This document shows, piece by piece, positions 20,961 to 33,192 of a stretch of DNA of 64,000 nucleotides. The position numbers and the translations under genes were made by a program. Source of the DNA: Gnetum montanum (lineage: Eukaryota; Streptophyta; Gnetopsida; Gnetales; Gnetaceae); NCBI GenBank assembly GCA_015680685.1, contig MNCI01010754.1, positions 1 to 64,000 of the forward strand, in the 5' to 3' direction. Each line of letters opens with the position of its first letter. The first letter of the stretch is position 1. Under the pieces are notes generated by a model. It was not told where the DNA came from and searched no databases. It was given only the letters and a program-made list of their open reading frames with translations.

Positions 20961-22206
20961 GTAGCATGGAGGATGATAATATATTCTAACTTCTTGGTTA
21001 CACTAACACTAATGCCATCATCAACACTCATGTTGCCCATATGATTTATCTTTTTGAACTTATAGTTTACAAAAATGAACTCTAGTAAGCTCTACTTGAC
21101 TTCAATATTGAATTCAAAAATTCTAAACCTAAGAATATCAAGTTAAAACCCAAATTTGAAACCATTTTCTTGAGATCCAAAGTACATTTTTAGATTTTTA
21201 AAGATTAACAACATGAGTACTAGCCTTCTAATAGTTTGCATGCTCCATTGTCATCCCTGCTTCTCCTAGTTGTTTGTGAGCTTAGTCTAGCACCTAAGTT
21301 CTCAACAAAAAGAAAGGCAATGCTAACACCAACATTAACATCAGATCTAGTGTTACTTAGGTAATTTTTGCATTGCCTACACCAAGTTAGATATTTTTTA
21401 GCTCCAGCATCACTTGTTGGACAGTTCACCAAAGCAACCTAATTTTGACCTTAAATGGATTCCAAGCAACATCTACTACTATTCCATTCATAGTAACACC
21501 TACCAAAGATCATGTTTGACTATCAATACTTGTCCTTTGCTCATAAATTTACTCTTTATTGTTAATTTTATCTTCCATACGTTTTTCATCATCCCTTGTA
21601 GGTTTGGCCCTCCATAGGAGGCAAACTTCCTATTTTATCAATAAATCATATTAATTGTTAGGAATGGGATATAAAAAGCTTTCTATCATATCAATATCCT
21701 TATTTATTATTTTATTCTAAGTTATTGTAAACATAATTCTCCTACTTATATTTTCTTTTACATTGCTCATAGTTCATTTCCATACTTAGTTATTATTTGC
21801 ATTAGTTAGACATTACCAATTCTATACCTAGACTTATCACTTCTTATTATTCCCCTTATTGTTCCTAGTTTCTGGGTAGTGGGATAAGTCCATACTTGAG
21901 TAGAATTTCATGTCCCTTCATCTCCTAATTATTGACTTATCAAAGATTATATCAATCTAAAGATCATTTATGATCATGAGTTAGGTAATTAACATTAATT
22001 TGTAGAGATGTTCTCGCAAGTCTATAAAAGAACAATTTTACAAGAACACTTTTGTTTTTTCTCTTAACGTATCTAGCATTTTTCTTTATGAAGTTTATTT
22101 CTTTTTACTAAGCATTTTTATTTGTTTTCACATTAATTCAGTAACATTCCTATTTAACTTTTGCAATCTTATTCATCTCGACATTACTTCACTTAGGTAG
22201 TATTAC
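20961..22206. other. unclassified non-coding DNA; possible old LTR in its right part
   Basis: 20961-21650 continues the sequence of 8094-9094. From about 21655 (TGTTAGGAATGG) to 22206 the DNA looks LTR-like: a TATA box TATAAAAG at 22023-22030, then T-rich sequence. No second copy is in the window, so this is a guess. No coding region is seen. Confidence 0.35.
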
Positions 22207-23553
22207 TGTTACTATTTATTATCTTATTTTGGTGTTGGTATTTCAAAATATGAATAATGAATAAGTTTATTTCTTTGTATAATTATGAGCATGTGCATGT
22301 TTAAGCAAAAAACTTTGAAATTAGTTAAGTCAATCTTAGGAACAATTGATGATCAAGAAAGCTATTTGGTGATGTTCCAAGATAGAATGGGAGTCAAGGA
22401 AGCTTTATCAAGGATTTTAGAACAAGTGGATGTAAGGATTGATCATCTTCCATTAACCCTAGATGCATCCTAAATGTCTAGACTTTATGATAGATATCCA
22501 TGCAAAGAGTAGTCTAGGTTCAAAACTCAACTTATAACTAGTCCAAATGTCCAAGGCCAAAGTACAAACATCCTAGTTGTGGATGTTGAAGGTCTTAGGC
22601 TGGACATCCTAGTTTTTAATACTCAAGACTCTAGGTTAGATGTCTAAGTAAAGCCCATGAAAATGATAGAATGGATGTCCTAGCTTTCTTGAAATGTTTA
22701 GCTTGAAACTTAGCCTTCTTAAGGTGGACATACAAGTCTCAAATGAGACATCCTAGATAATCACTGGAGGAAAAAAAATCCATTTTAGTTATTTTCTTAC
22801 CTCCCATTTGAAGTAAAAAACTTACATGATTAAGAAACTATATAGGAAAGTGCCAAAATATGTTACTAGAGATAAGAAAAATAATACAAAGAACAATTAT
22901 TAAGATTTAAGCATTGGATTGGTTCTAGGATGATATTTGCAAGATGTTGGAACTTTGATTTAGGAGCTATATTACAACTGCTACATTATTCTCCTACAGT
23001 ATGATTGGTTAGATTCATTACTAAGTATTTCATTGTTCATGTATGGATCTAAACCTAGGGTTTGCTCTTTCATTTTCCTAGTTTGAGCTAGATTGGTATA
23101 GATTTGATTTTGAGAATCTCTCTCTTTACTCATTATTCCTATTGTATTTTTTAAGCTTTGTAGAGTGTAGATTGTCTATACAAGAAGATCTACTTTAAAA
23201 TCATGAGGGGTTCAAGTGTTTGGATTTTTATATCAACCTTAATGGGTATGTGAGTGTGTCCTATTGAAGCATAAAAATATGTTTAGCTTTTTGTGAGATT
23301 TTTGAAAGTCTTACAAGATATTAAGATCATTGTTCATATTATGGGGAGTGAATACCATCTAAGGATCTACCACAGTAGTATCCTAAACCATATTTTGAAT
23401 TCAAGTGGATTTTATGATGATGAGATTTATCACACACATTAGTAATTTCATTTCTTTTATATTGTTCTTTACTACTTTTAGCTATCATTCATCTTATGTA
23501 GCTTACTTTTTACATTATCTTTATATTGCTTATTTTTTTGTGTAACTCATTCA
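22207..23553 (+). repeat. 5' LTR of the copia element
   Basis: Shared blocks with 27236-27732 and 37002-37788 include ATGTCTAGACTTTATG, GGTTCAAAACTCAACTT-like sequence and TGTGTAACTCATTCA at the end. The start (TGTTACTATT) is placed by matching the 3' copy and may be off by some tens of bases. Confidence 0.75.
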
Positions 23554-23583
23554 ATCCTCTTTCTAACTTAACTAATAAAGAAG

Positions 23584-23595
23584 TGGTATTAAAGG
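23584..23595 (+). other. primer-binding site, initiator tRNA-Met type
   Basis: TGGTATTAAAGG resembles the common plant copia primer site TGGTATCAGAGC. It lies about 30 bases after the LTR end, as in many Tork/SIRE-type elements. Confidence 0.55.
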
Positions 23596-23628
23596 TTGGT
23601 AATCATTTCAGTTTGATAATCTAGAAAT

Positions 23629-23871
23629 ATGAAGAGAACATGGGTGTTCCTTGTAACACCAATTGAATTAGATGGTATAAACAATGCCATAGGAAAGAGT
23701 AGGATACAAGAAATCTTATGCTTTTTTAAGTGTGATGAGATGTTGGTTATGTATAATGTGATGAAAACTACAGGCAAAAGAGACATAGCTACCACACAAG
23801 AAGAATCAAAGTCAAATTCAAGATGCTCTTATTTGACCATGGATACAAGAAGATCTCAATAAAACTTATTT
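23629..23871 (+). pseudogene. copia Gag start, truncated
   Basis: An open frame beginning MKRTWVFLVTPIELDGINN follows the primer site where copia gag should start. It has no clear capsid or zinc-knuckle motif. Only about 80 codons remain before the sequence jumps to the protease/pre-integrase region, so most of gag is deleted. Its identity as gag rests on position. Confidence 0.4.
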
Positions 23872-23879
23872 TTAGAAGT

Positions 23880-25300
23880 GACATTGTAATGTCACCATGA
23901 TAATTGATGCTCTAGATACATAATAGGAGACAAAAAACAATTCACCATGCTCAAGGATGAAGACGAGGATGATGTTACTTTTGAAGATAACACTAAAGCT
24001 ATCATGAAAGGTATTAGTACCATTGATGGAGGTAATCTTTCCTAGGTTAGAAATTTATTTTAAGTTAAAGGTTTGGAACATAATCTCTTAAGCATTAGTC
24101 AATTTTGTGATGAAGACTATAAGGTCAATTTTCAAAGAGATGCATGCTTTGTCAAATATCCAATGATTGAAAAACAATTTATCATGAGATATTACTAGGC
24201 TAATGTATAAGTTACTTGCTATAAGAAATTGATAATATTAGTACCAAGTTTCTTGTAAGTAAGATAGGTGATGCTAGGCTATGACACAAAAAAAAATGGA
24301 CACGTTAATGAGATATTATGCATTCTTTTCAAGAATAATATGGTAAGAGTTCTACCCCAATTTAATGACTTTGATACCTAAATATGTAATATTTTCCAAA
24401 ATGAAAAACCAAAAGGAAAAAATTTATTAAAAAGCACTATATTTCTACCTCTCATTCATTTCATATATTGCATCTTGATATGGTAGGATCCTCCCATATG
24501 CTATGTATTGAAGAAAAAAGATATTATTTAACCATTAGTTCTGGCTATTCTCAACATACTTAGATTATTTTTCTTACTCAAACATATGAAGTTTTTGAGT
24601 ATTTCTCCAAGTTGTACTTAATATTATATACTATAAAAGGATATACTATCAAGAATATTATGAGTGATAATAGAGTAGAATTTTAAAAAGTAAAGTTTAA
24701 AGAATTTTATGCAACCTTTGAAATTCATCATCAATTTTTCTCAGCAAGGACTCCTCAACAAAATGAAGTGGTAGAAAGGAAGAATAGGTAGCTAAATGAA
24801 ATTAAGAGAACCATGTTGAATGAGTATAATGTCTATACAAATTCTAGGATAAGGCTATCAACACTCCATGATATGTTTCAAATCGAGTTTTGGTAAGAAG
24901 ATTCAGAATGAAAACTCCACATGAGTTATGGTCTAGTAAGAAATCAAGATTTGATTATTTTCATCAATTTAAAACATAATGTTTAAATTTAAATAAAAAG
25001 GATCCATTGAGAAATTTTGATGCCAAGGTTTATGAAGGGATATTTCTTGGGTACTACTCTAATAGCAAGTCATATTGAGTATAAAATCTTGAGAACCTTG
25101 GTAGTAAAAGATATCATTAATGTTAAAGTTGATAAGGAAAAGCTTTCTTCTATGTGTGTGTATGAAAAATACCTAACATGGATACCTTCAAACACTCCAC
25201 TACCAATTAAAATTGAAATTCATCCTCAAGAGAAGGTATTGGAGAAAGATTCAAATAAAGAAAATAAAGTGGTGGTATAAGCTATCAAAATATCAAGAGT
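23880..25300 (+). pseudogene. copia protease end and integrase, decayed
   Basis: The frame opens in the sequence that follows the copia protease (CSRYIIGDKKQFT) and runs through GAG_pre-integrase (GLEHNLLSISQFCDEDYKV). Integrase core landmarks follow: HLDMVG (about 24473), SDNRVEF (about 24663) and SARTPQQNEVVERKNR (about 24738-24785), which hold the three acidic catalytic positions. 25017-25280 is an open piece of the integrase C-terminus and linker. Stops are frequent. The enzyme would have inserted element DNA into the nuclear genome. Confidence 0.8.
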
Positions 25301-25499
25301 TACAAGAGCTCTTTTAGAAAGAAATATCATTGGGAATTTGAATAATAGAGTGAGAACCCCAAATAGGAGTAGGTGAGCTTTGTGCATATGTAGCATATCT
25401 ATGTCAAATAGAACCAAATAACTTTAAGAAAGTAAAAGAAGATTAACATTGAATACTAGCCATTCAAGAAGAGTTAAATCAATTCAAAAGAAACAATGT

Positions 25500-26860
25500 T
25501 TAGAAACTAGTTCATAGACCAAAAGATAGACTCATTATTGTTAATAAAAGATATTCAAGAACAAAACCAATGATCAAGGAATCATCATTAGAAAAAAGGT
25601 AATACTTTTAGCTAAGGGTTTCAATCAATAAGAAGAAGCTGATTTTAATGAAATGCTCAATCTAGTAGCATAAAGGGAGTCCATTCACATGCTCATGGTA
25701 CCATAATGCTTTAAAGGATTCACTCTTCATAAAATGGATGTAAAAAGTGTCTTTTAAAATGGACTGGTTCAAGAGAGGGTCCACATTGAACAACCTAAAG
25801 GGTTTTTTGATTCACACATTTCCAATTATGGTTATAAATTAAGTAAAGCATTGTATAGAGAAAACATGATCCTCAAGATTGGTATGAAAGAATATATAAA
25901 CTTCTTATTAATTACAATTTTATTAGAGGTACTTCAAATCCTACTTTATTTATCAAAAATTATGACACTAATCTATTGGTAGTGCATGTTTATGAGGATG
26001 AGAGTACTTTTAGTGATACTAAACAAAATATTTGCAAGAAGTTTACTAAGATGATGCAGAATGAATTTGACATGAGGATGATGGGAGAAATGCATAATTT
26101 CCTTAGGCTAAAAGTGAATAAAAAAGGAAGGAATCTTCATCTCCCAAGCCAAATACATCAAAACTCTTTTAGCTAAATATGAAAGTAACTCTACATCAAT
26201 GACGCTTGAACAATACTTGATTGATAAAAATTCTTAAGGTAAGAATGTAAATAAAAATGTGAAGACATACGATAATTATTTTGTTATATTTAATAAATGA
26301 TAAATGTGATGTTATGCTAACTATTGGAATATGTGCTTGATATCAATCAAAACCCAAAGAATCACATCTTTGTATTGCCAAAGGAAATTTTCATTGTTTA
26401 GAGGGTGTTACACATTGGAATCTCTTGTATCCTAAGAGCTCCAATATTATTATTGTTATATATTATGATGTAGATTATATGGTTTGCAAAATGGATATGA
26501 AATCAACTATCAAATGCTGCTACTTTCTTAGACCTTTCTTAGGTGCATGGAACAAGTAACAAAGTTTGCTTGCCTTATCCACAATTGAAGGGAAATACAT
26601 AGTTATTGTAAGATGTTGTGTTCAATCCCTATAAATGAAGCAAATTTTAAGAGATTTGAATTTTAAATCTATAATAATACCCATATTTTGAGTATCATCA
26701 ATTTAACAAAAAAATATAGGACAAAACTCTAAGAAAAAACACATTGAAGTTAGACATCATCTTATCATAGAACAAGTTTAAAAAGGGTCTTATTAAAATT
26801 TATAAAAAAAATAAATATTTAGAAAATAAATTTAAGAAGACTTTATAAAAAAAGACATTC
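25500..26860 (+). pseudogene. copia reverse transcriptase and RNase H, decayed
   Basis: RT motifs in order are AKGFNQ with EADFNEM (about 25615-25655), KMDVKSVF (about 25735) with VHIEQPKGFFD, and LVVHVYEDESTF (25976 region). In the last one the catalytic YVDD appears as YEDE. RNase H is recognisable only in pieces, ending in a KKTH-stop-S-stop-TSSYHRTSL block near 26740-26790 that matches the usual TKHIEVRHHFIRE end. Every frame is broken. RT and RNase H would copy element RNA in the particle. Confidence 0.8.
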
Positions 26861-27221
26861 AACTAGTTATTCCACAACATTAGTATTGGTCCATGCCCCC
26901 ATGAAGATAAGTTAAGGTAAAATATCTTCATATTAATTTGTAGTTAAAGTAGGACCAGGATAGGTTTGTCTATATTTTTATTTATTTCTCTTTTACTTTT
27001 CTTCTTATTTATCTTTTTTAATTCTTTCCTTAAATATCCTTATCGAATGACACTTGTTAAAGGGAAGCTTAAAAATCTAACAAGACCTTTTCTAAGTAGA
27101 GCATAACTCTAGGGGAAGAAACTTCAATATTTTTTATTTTGTCTAGAAAGGGAGAGAGAAGCTAGTCATGTCTTCAAGTTTCATTTTTATTCACCCATTC
27201 TTCAAAGTTTTGGATACCACC

Positions 27222-27235
27222 AAAAAGGGAAAGAT
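27222..27235 (+). other. polypurine tract of the copia element
   Basis: AAAAAGGGAAAGAT lies directly before TGTTTATTGG, a typical copia PPT and LTR junction. Confidence 0.7.
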
Positions 27236-27732
27236 TGTTTATTGGCTTGCTTTGATTTTGGTGTGTCAAAATTTAAAGAATGGAGAAGTATATTTCTGTA
27301 TATAGTTGCAAGGATGTGAAGGTTCAAGTAAAAAACCTTTAAGATTATGGAAGCCAATCTAAGAAATAATTGGTCATCAACAAAGCTATTTGATGAAGTT
27401 CCAAGTCAAAATGAAAGTTAAGGAAGCTAGATGAAATATTTTGGAATGCATGAAGTTAAGGATCTATCATCTTTCCTTAACCCTAAAATCAAAATGTCTA
27501 GACTTTATGGTAGACATCTAGGTAGAGAGTAGGCCAAGTTTAGAACTCAACTTCTAGCCAGTCTAAACATCTAAGGCCAAAGCTGAGACATCCTAGTTAT
27601 GGATGTCTAAGGTCTCAAGTTGGACATCCTAGTTATGGACATCCAAGCCTCTAGGATAGAAATCCAAACAGAGCCTAAAATACAACCTTCTTAGTGTATA
27701 TGTTCAACCCTTGAATAAGTTTCCTAGATAAC
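27236..27732 (+). repeat. 3' LTR of the copia element, first part
   Basis: It aligns with the 5' LTR from its start to TCCTAGATAA. It is cut by the nested element at 27733 and resumes at 37002. Confidence 0.8.
27728..27732. other. target-site duplication ATAAC, left copy
   Basis: ATAAC precedes the nested element and is repeated at 36997-37001. The 5' copia LTR at about 22757 shows the uninterrupted equivalent, TAGATAATCACTGGAGGA. Confidence 0.85.
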
Positions 27733-28610
27733 TGATGAGTTGTCATTTCGTGGCTCCAACATCAGATACCTGATGTTAGGGCTACCTTGATGTTGCATAC
27801 CTGGTGTTGGAGCCAACAAGCAATGTTGGATACCTAACATTACCTCAGCTAGTTTCTACATATAAATATGGTGCTTCAGTACTTGGATGAGATAGTAGTG
27901 AGGAAGAGAGTTTAGTTTTCAATTTAGTTTTTAATTTCTTCTATTTAAAGTCAATCATTCCCAATTCATGCCTACAGTGTGATGTTTGTAATCGTATGAC
28001 ACCTTTGTTCAAGTGTGACATACTTGGACATGTTACATGACCAGAAATAAAGATCAAGATTAATTACATCATTGAGACATCCACTTAGATTATTATTTCC
28101 TTTAATTATTTACTACTTTCTTTAGTTAAATATTTCCATTTATTGTTATTTACTAGTCCTATTATTAAGCAGAATGTGTATGCCTTAATCATGAGCATTA
28201 ATGTGTAGATACTTGGTAATCTAGAGGTGTATAATTTGGCACAACCAATGATGTACACTTGGCAATCCCATAAGTATCCTCACAAAGTCCAAGATGTTTA
28301 TAGATAATTAAGTACAAATACTCATCACCATAGGCTAGTTTAGATCTTACTTTCCATTACTCAGTAGTTTAATTAATTTATCTCTTTTTCATCATCAGTA
28401 GCATAGAAATTAGATAACATCATACATCTCACTTTGGAATAAAGAATACATGACAAGGCCACCACTAGTCCAAGTGGGAAGATAGAAAACTGTGATCAAA
28501 GCATAGCAATCTAGATGCCACAATTAGTCCCATCCATGGAATTTGACTAGATTGTGTGTGAACACTTGTGATTTGTATGGTTGAGCATAGGAGTACCTCA
28601 CCACTCATCA
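27733..28610 (+). repeat. 5' LTR of the complete Athila-like element
   Basis: The ends are TGATGAGTTG and CCACTCATCA. The U3 has an inverted repeat AACATCAG/CTGATGTT (27758-27765 and 27770-27777) and related words such as GGTGTTGG. A TATA box TATAAATA is at 27861-27868. R and U5 resemble those of 9095-9955, while the U3 is of a different type. Confidence 0.9.
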
Positions 28611-28611
28611 T

Positions 28612-28629
28612 TGGCACCATTGCTAGGGA
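28612..28629 (+). other. primer-binding site, tRNA-Asp type
   Basis: TGGCACCATTGCTAGGGA follows the LTR end by one base, close to the complement of the plant tRNA-Asp 3' end. Confidence 0.75.
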
Positions 28630-28736
28630 TGGTGCTAGTTATCTAGATTAGTTATATTATACGAGATTACTATAAAAGGCCTTAACAATATATCTTTTAG
28701 GAAATATTAAATCACATATACTATAAACCAACAACC

Positions 28737-31231
28737 GTGTCTCTCCCACATGGAAATGATAATGCATGGTATAGCAAACACATTCATTGGAGAAATGATG
28801 TGATATACAATAAAGAAGATTGGAGTGATCAACCTTATGCAGGGGTTTCTTATTATTATAACCACCCTAATGATACTTAAAGACTACATTCACCTAAGGT
28901 AGATAATCTTGGAGAAGATGAAACAGGTCCTAGACTAGGAGAGGCCTCAAGGCCTAAGACCTCCTTGAAACCAAGAAACAATAAATTAAGGGACCTTGAG
29001 GAATGCCATAGAATCCATCTCAATTCTTCTAGTTCTTCATCTTTTCTTCCCCTTCAATGTTGAGTTCTAACAAAGAGGAATGTGTGTGTAGAGATAGATT
29101 TCCACTAAAGGGTTGGAAAAAAGGTGAAAATTGAACCCACAGACACACTCAAGATCATCAGCATGAACACAAGTCCAATTATCATCATAAGAAAAATAGA
29201 TATTTTCATCACAACTTATTTGATGATGATGAATCCTTCTTGGCCACTAAGAGCCTAATGCATATCACAAAGGTCATTAAGATATCTTGTAGGCATCACA
29301 AAAAGTGTCATTTACTAAAGCTAGACATGAATAACATTTCTAAATTTGTAGGAGGCTATGATTCATATCCACAATATCATATACAAGCCATCCATGATGC
29401 TTATGCCTTCTACAACATTGAAAGTGAATGAAAAAATCTTAAGCTCTTTCCTAGGATACTAATTGATAGATCCGGACTGTGGTATAGATCATTGAGACCA
29501 AATTAAATCTGATGATGGTCTAAAATGATGGAACTCTTCAATGAGAAATAACAAATCTATGTAAGAGTGTCCAACCTGAGGAGAAAAATCCAAAAGTGGA
29601 AACAAGACCAACATGAACCTTGGGAGATGACCTTAGATAGATATCATGCTTTATTGAATAGATGCCTAGGCCATGGTTTCTCCAAGGAAAGACAAATTTT
29701 CCACATCATATATGGGCTTTGTAATGAAATAAGAGAAACACTTGAGGTGTATGCTCCAGGGCAATTATATGAGCTCCAAGCCCATCAGATCAAAGAGCTA
29801 ATAGAGCATGTGGAAAAAGAAGTAGGAGAGATATGTAAATGGGAGAATGTTAAGAAATATCAATGGGATCCAAATATGCAATCAAAAGAGGTCAAAATTT
29901 ATGGTAAGAAGAATGAAACTACTCTTGATACAGTGATTCCACAAAAAACCTTGCCAATAAAGGAGTCTATTGATGATTTAGAAGCAAATTCTAATAGGAT
30001 GTCCAAATGGATATATGAAAATGTCACAACTCTTATTAAGATAGTCATGGAGAAGATCATGCAACACAAGCCAAGAAATCACACTAAACAAAGAATACAA
30101 AACCAAGAAACAACTAAGAACACTTTTTAGAAAACAAGAAGAGTGGTTGATGAAAGTGAGGCTAAAGACTCAATCATATATGAAGATGATGGATGCGACC
30201 TATGCATATATGACCATATGAAGGGCCAATGCCCTATATTGTTGCATCTATAGGAGTATTGGGAAGGTGCCTTAAATCTGAAGATTGTGTAAAAGCACAT
30301 GTTTGGGAGACTTCCTCTCCCAGAAGGCAATTATAGATAGTCCCACAACTAATCGTACCATCCTAGGGGGACTTATTACTAGCCTTAACATAGTCATCAA
30401 CCATAGTGGTAGCAACCATAGTTGTGGGGGAGGCCACCACCAAATTAGCCATATCCACCGAAACTACACAGATATTATGTTTAGCATCCTATTTCTCCAA
30501 CCAATTCTGCACCCTCTACTTCTAATCACCACTATCACTCTCCCAAGTACCATTAATATGTGACATCCCCTAAAGGATCACCCCCTCACACCTCCTACCA
30601 CCCAACCTACCCTTAATATTTTCATAATTCACTTCCTTACATGTCACTTCTAGCAACACAAGAAGGTTCAACACCACAATATCAACAAACGAGTGCCACA
30701 TGTGCTACAAATATGCATAGACATGTTGACACTAGTGGGTCCCAACTGCAATGTAGGAAACATCCCTTTTTGAGGAAGGGCCATATGCCAAAGCAAACCA
30801 TGCATGGACCCATCACATCATCTAAGCTAGAAAAATGCCAATCTAGTACTTCACCTTCCTTATCTCAACCAATCTCCTTTGACCATACACATGGGCCACC
30901 ATTTGTTAGTACTCCAATCCCACATCCACCCAATAAATCTAAAAATGTGGGTAGACAAATAAATCCATGTATACCATCTCATGATCAAGGGTGCAATTAG
31001 GGGCTAGTCATCCATAATGCTAACATGCCTCATATCCTAACCCACCATACATATAACAATTAGGTGTATGAACAAAAATATTTGTACAAATCCACCACAC
31101 CACCAACAGGCACTCAGTGGCTAGGGCATGAAAGGTTCTGAATGTTTCATACATGCATGGATCCTACTTATCCATGTATTAATCCTTGTCATGGCCAAAT
31201 GTTTAGTCATGGGGGTTACCCCCCATTCTAA
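28737..31231 (+). pseudogene. Athila-type Gag, decayed
   Basis: The start is lost: GTGTCTCTCCCAC stands where the sister copies have ATGTCTCTCCCAC. The capsid domain is at about 29320-29800 with LDMNNISKFVGGYDS, SNLRRKIQKWKQDQHEPWEM, YHALLNRCLGHGFSKE and HIIYGLCNEIRETLEVYAPG. The knuckle CDLCIYDHMKGQC is at about 30195-30235. The C-terminus ends GGYPPF and TAA at 31229-31231, the same end as in the other copies. The longest open stretch, 29567-30130, covers the second half of the capsid and the linker. Confidence 0.85.
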
Positions 31232-32590
31232 TCTTCAAGATTTTTAGTGGTTTTTATCTCTTTGTTTTATAATTTTTTGTCCTTCTCATATTTCTTATTT
31301 CAGTTTTCTAATTTTTCTAGTCATTTTTTTCATTTTCTTTTGTAATCTCACTTGTGAATAAAATAATCATGTTGCCGAATGAGGTGAGATTTTCTCTATG
31401 TTGTCGAGTCATAAGGGACTGATTATTTGGACATTGCAACTGCAACGTCCATCCATCCATTTCATTAATAAGAGGTTCTTGCTTTGGTCATAATGGTACT
31501 CTTTATCATCATCCAACCTAATAATAACTCTGTAATCATTGAGTATGGATAAAAGAGTGTAGAACCAAGGTAGAGTGTAAAGGGTGTGACATCAAATGGA
31601 TTTGTAGATTCTCTTTGACCACTTCTATAAGTTCTATCATGTTGCTGAGGTTGTAACCATATCTTTGTAGATCTAATAAAAAATGGGAGTAAGAGCAACT
31701 TAAAATGACACTATATAAAATTCTACAAGTCCCACTAGAAAGACATGTACCCATGCCTAAAGGTTGGTGATTTCTTAGAGCTCCAAAATAGAAAAAAAAA
31801 TTAATATGTAATAAGTATGACATAATAAGCTCCTTCCTTGGACAAACCACCACGTGATGTTAATCCTCAAAAATTTACTAGTCTTATGGTTGTCTATCGA
31901 TGTGATGAAATAATGCAATGTCACTACAATGTGGTTTGGACTTGGTTTGAATCTTGGAGAGAAGGACACATGGTTATTTAACCATTAATAACACACATAG
32001 TTTTATTATGACCATGGTACATCACCTCATGTCCTAATTTCTGCTATCCCTTCTACAGTCCATCTCATCTCATTGTCTGGATGATCATAGCTTGCGGTTT
32101 TGTTTAACATAGAGTTATTATCCCAATTTGGTGGTTTTAATGTGTGTGTTTCGTTTCATAGGTATGCGTTACATTCAACCCCTTTTGTACCTATGGACAT
32201 TATAGGTGTGATTACACAAGGGCATCATAGGCTAGAGCTTTTTTTGGAGAGAATCCGCTTGTGTAACTTTTATAGCTTGTACTTGTTTCACATAACTCAC
32301 TATTTTGCACCTTCCAAACACTCAAATTGATATATTTTATTATTTCCCTTATTATGAAACTGATCTATCCTACAACCTCAATTTTAATGCCTTTTTCTTG
32401 CTCATTATAATGTTTTTCATGTCAACGACTTCACCCTATCATACTTTTGGTGCCTCCAATTAATGTTTTAATTTTTTTACTTATCTAGAATGCTAAACTT
32501 AACTTTAAACCTTCCAACTAATCCTAGAGCTTTAGTTTGCATCTTCATTGATCTCGTAAAGTGCAAGACTTTGGACCTCAATGTCATGTA
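31232..32590 (+). other. conserved non-coding region between gag and ORF2
   Basis: Blocks match 12536-13892 in order (GTCCATCCATCCAT, CTAATAATAAC-like text, the ACTTGTTTCACA block near 32282). Stops interrupt every frame, and no pol motif is seen. The region contains AATAAA at 31357-31362, equivalent to 12661-12666. Short open frames inside are not shared between the copies. Confidence 0.7.
31357..31362 (+). terminator. candidate poly(A) signal after gag
   Basis: AATAAA within TGAATAAAA lies about 125 bases after the gag stop, at the position equivalent to 12661-12666. Confidence 0.4.
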
Positions 32591-32591
32591 C

Positions 32592-32639
32592 CCAACGTTG
32601 GATCCGACCTGAAGTCAGGTCTCAAAAATGCTATAAATA
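32592..32639 (+). promoter_or_regulatory. candidate internal promoter of ORF2
   Basis: The palindrome CCAACGTTGG (32592-32601) and the inverted repeat GACCTGA/TCAGGTC (32606-32612 and 32615-32621) precede a TATA box TATAAATA (32632-32639) within CTATAAATATGG. The TATA box and about 200 bases after it align with 13963-14160. The palindromes instead resemble this element's own LTR, which has CCAACATC and TGTTGGAGCC words. ORF2 begins 550 bases downstream. Confidence 0.5.
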
Positions 32640-33117
32640 TGGCCCCCATGGTATTCATATCTTCATTTCCATTATTCAATACTAAGGGAGTTGTTGAAAT
32701 TTTTTCTTGTGACTTAGAGCTCTGTGCATATATCTTCCACTTGCAATATCCAACTCTCTAACACTTTTATTTACGTGCCATTCGAATCCATCTAAACCTA
32801 GAGTGTTCAACTTAATCATGGGGAGTGCGTGCATGCAAAAATTATGCTAATTTGTTGAAATTTACTATTTCTTAGAAGGTACCATAAAGGTAAGAATGTT
32901 GAAAACCTTAGGAATTATAATGAAAAATCACTAAGGGTAATGCCAAAAGACCAATTTTTCTAACCCACAGGCCCATAACCATTATTATAAGCCACATATA
33001 ATGAAAAAGGAAACTAGTTGCGAGGGTTGTAGAAAGAGATAGACACTTTTCAGAGGATTTTTCTTGAAAATTTTCCTAACCATACAATCATGTGCATTAT
33101 GAACTTAATGAACTAAG

Positions 33118-33192
33118 GTTATAAGTAAGGTATAAATTGATTGATGATAACAAAGATAACCTTATTAACACTTGGTTTTTGCTTAATTACAG
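33118..33192 (+). other. candidate leader intron ending at the ORF2 ATG
   Basis: A donor-like AAG/GTTATAAG (or AAG/GTATAAA ten bases on), a branch-like CTTATTAACAC and a T-rich run lead to the acceptor TTAATTACAG directly before ATG at 33193. The layout matches 14402-14469. Confidence 0.45.
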
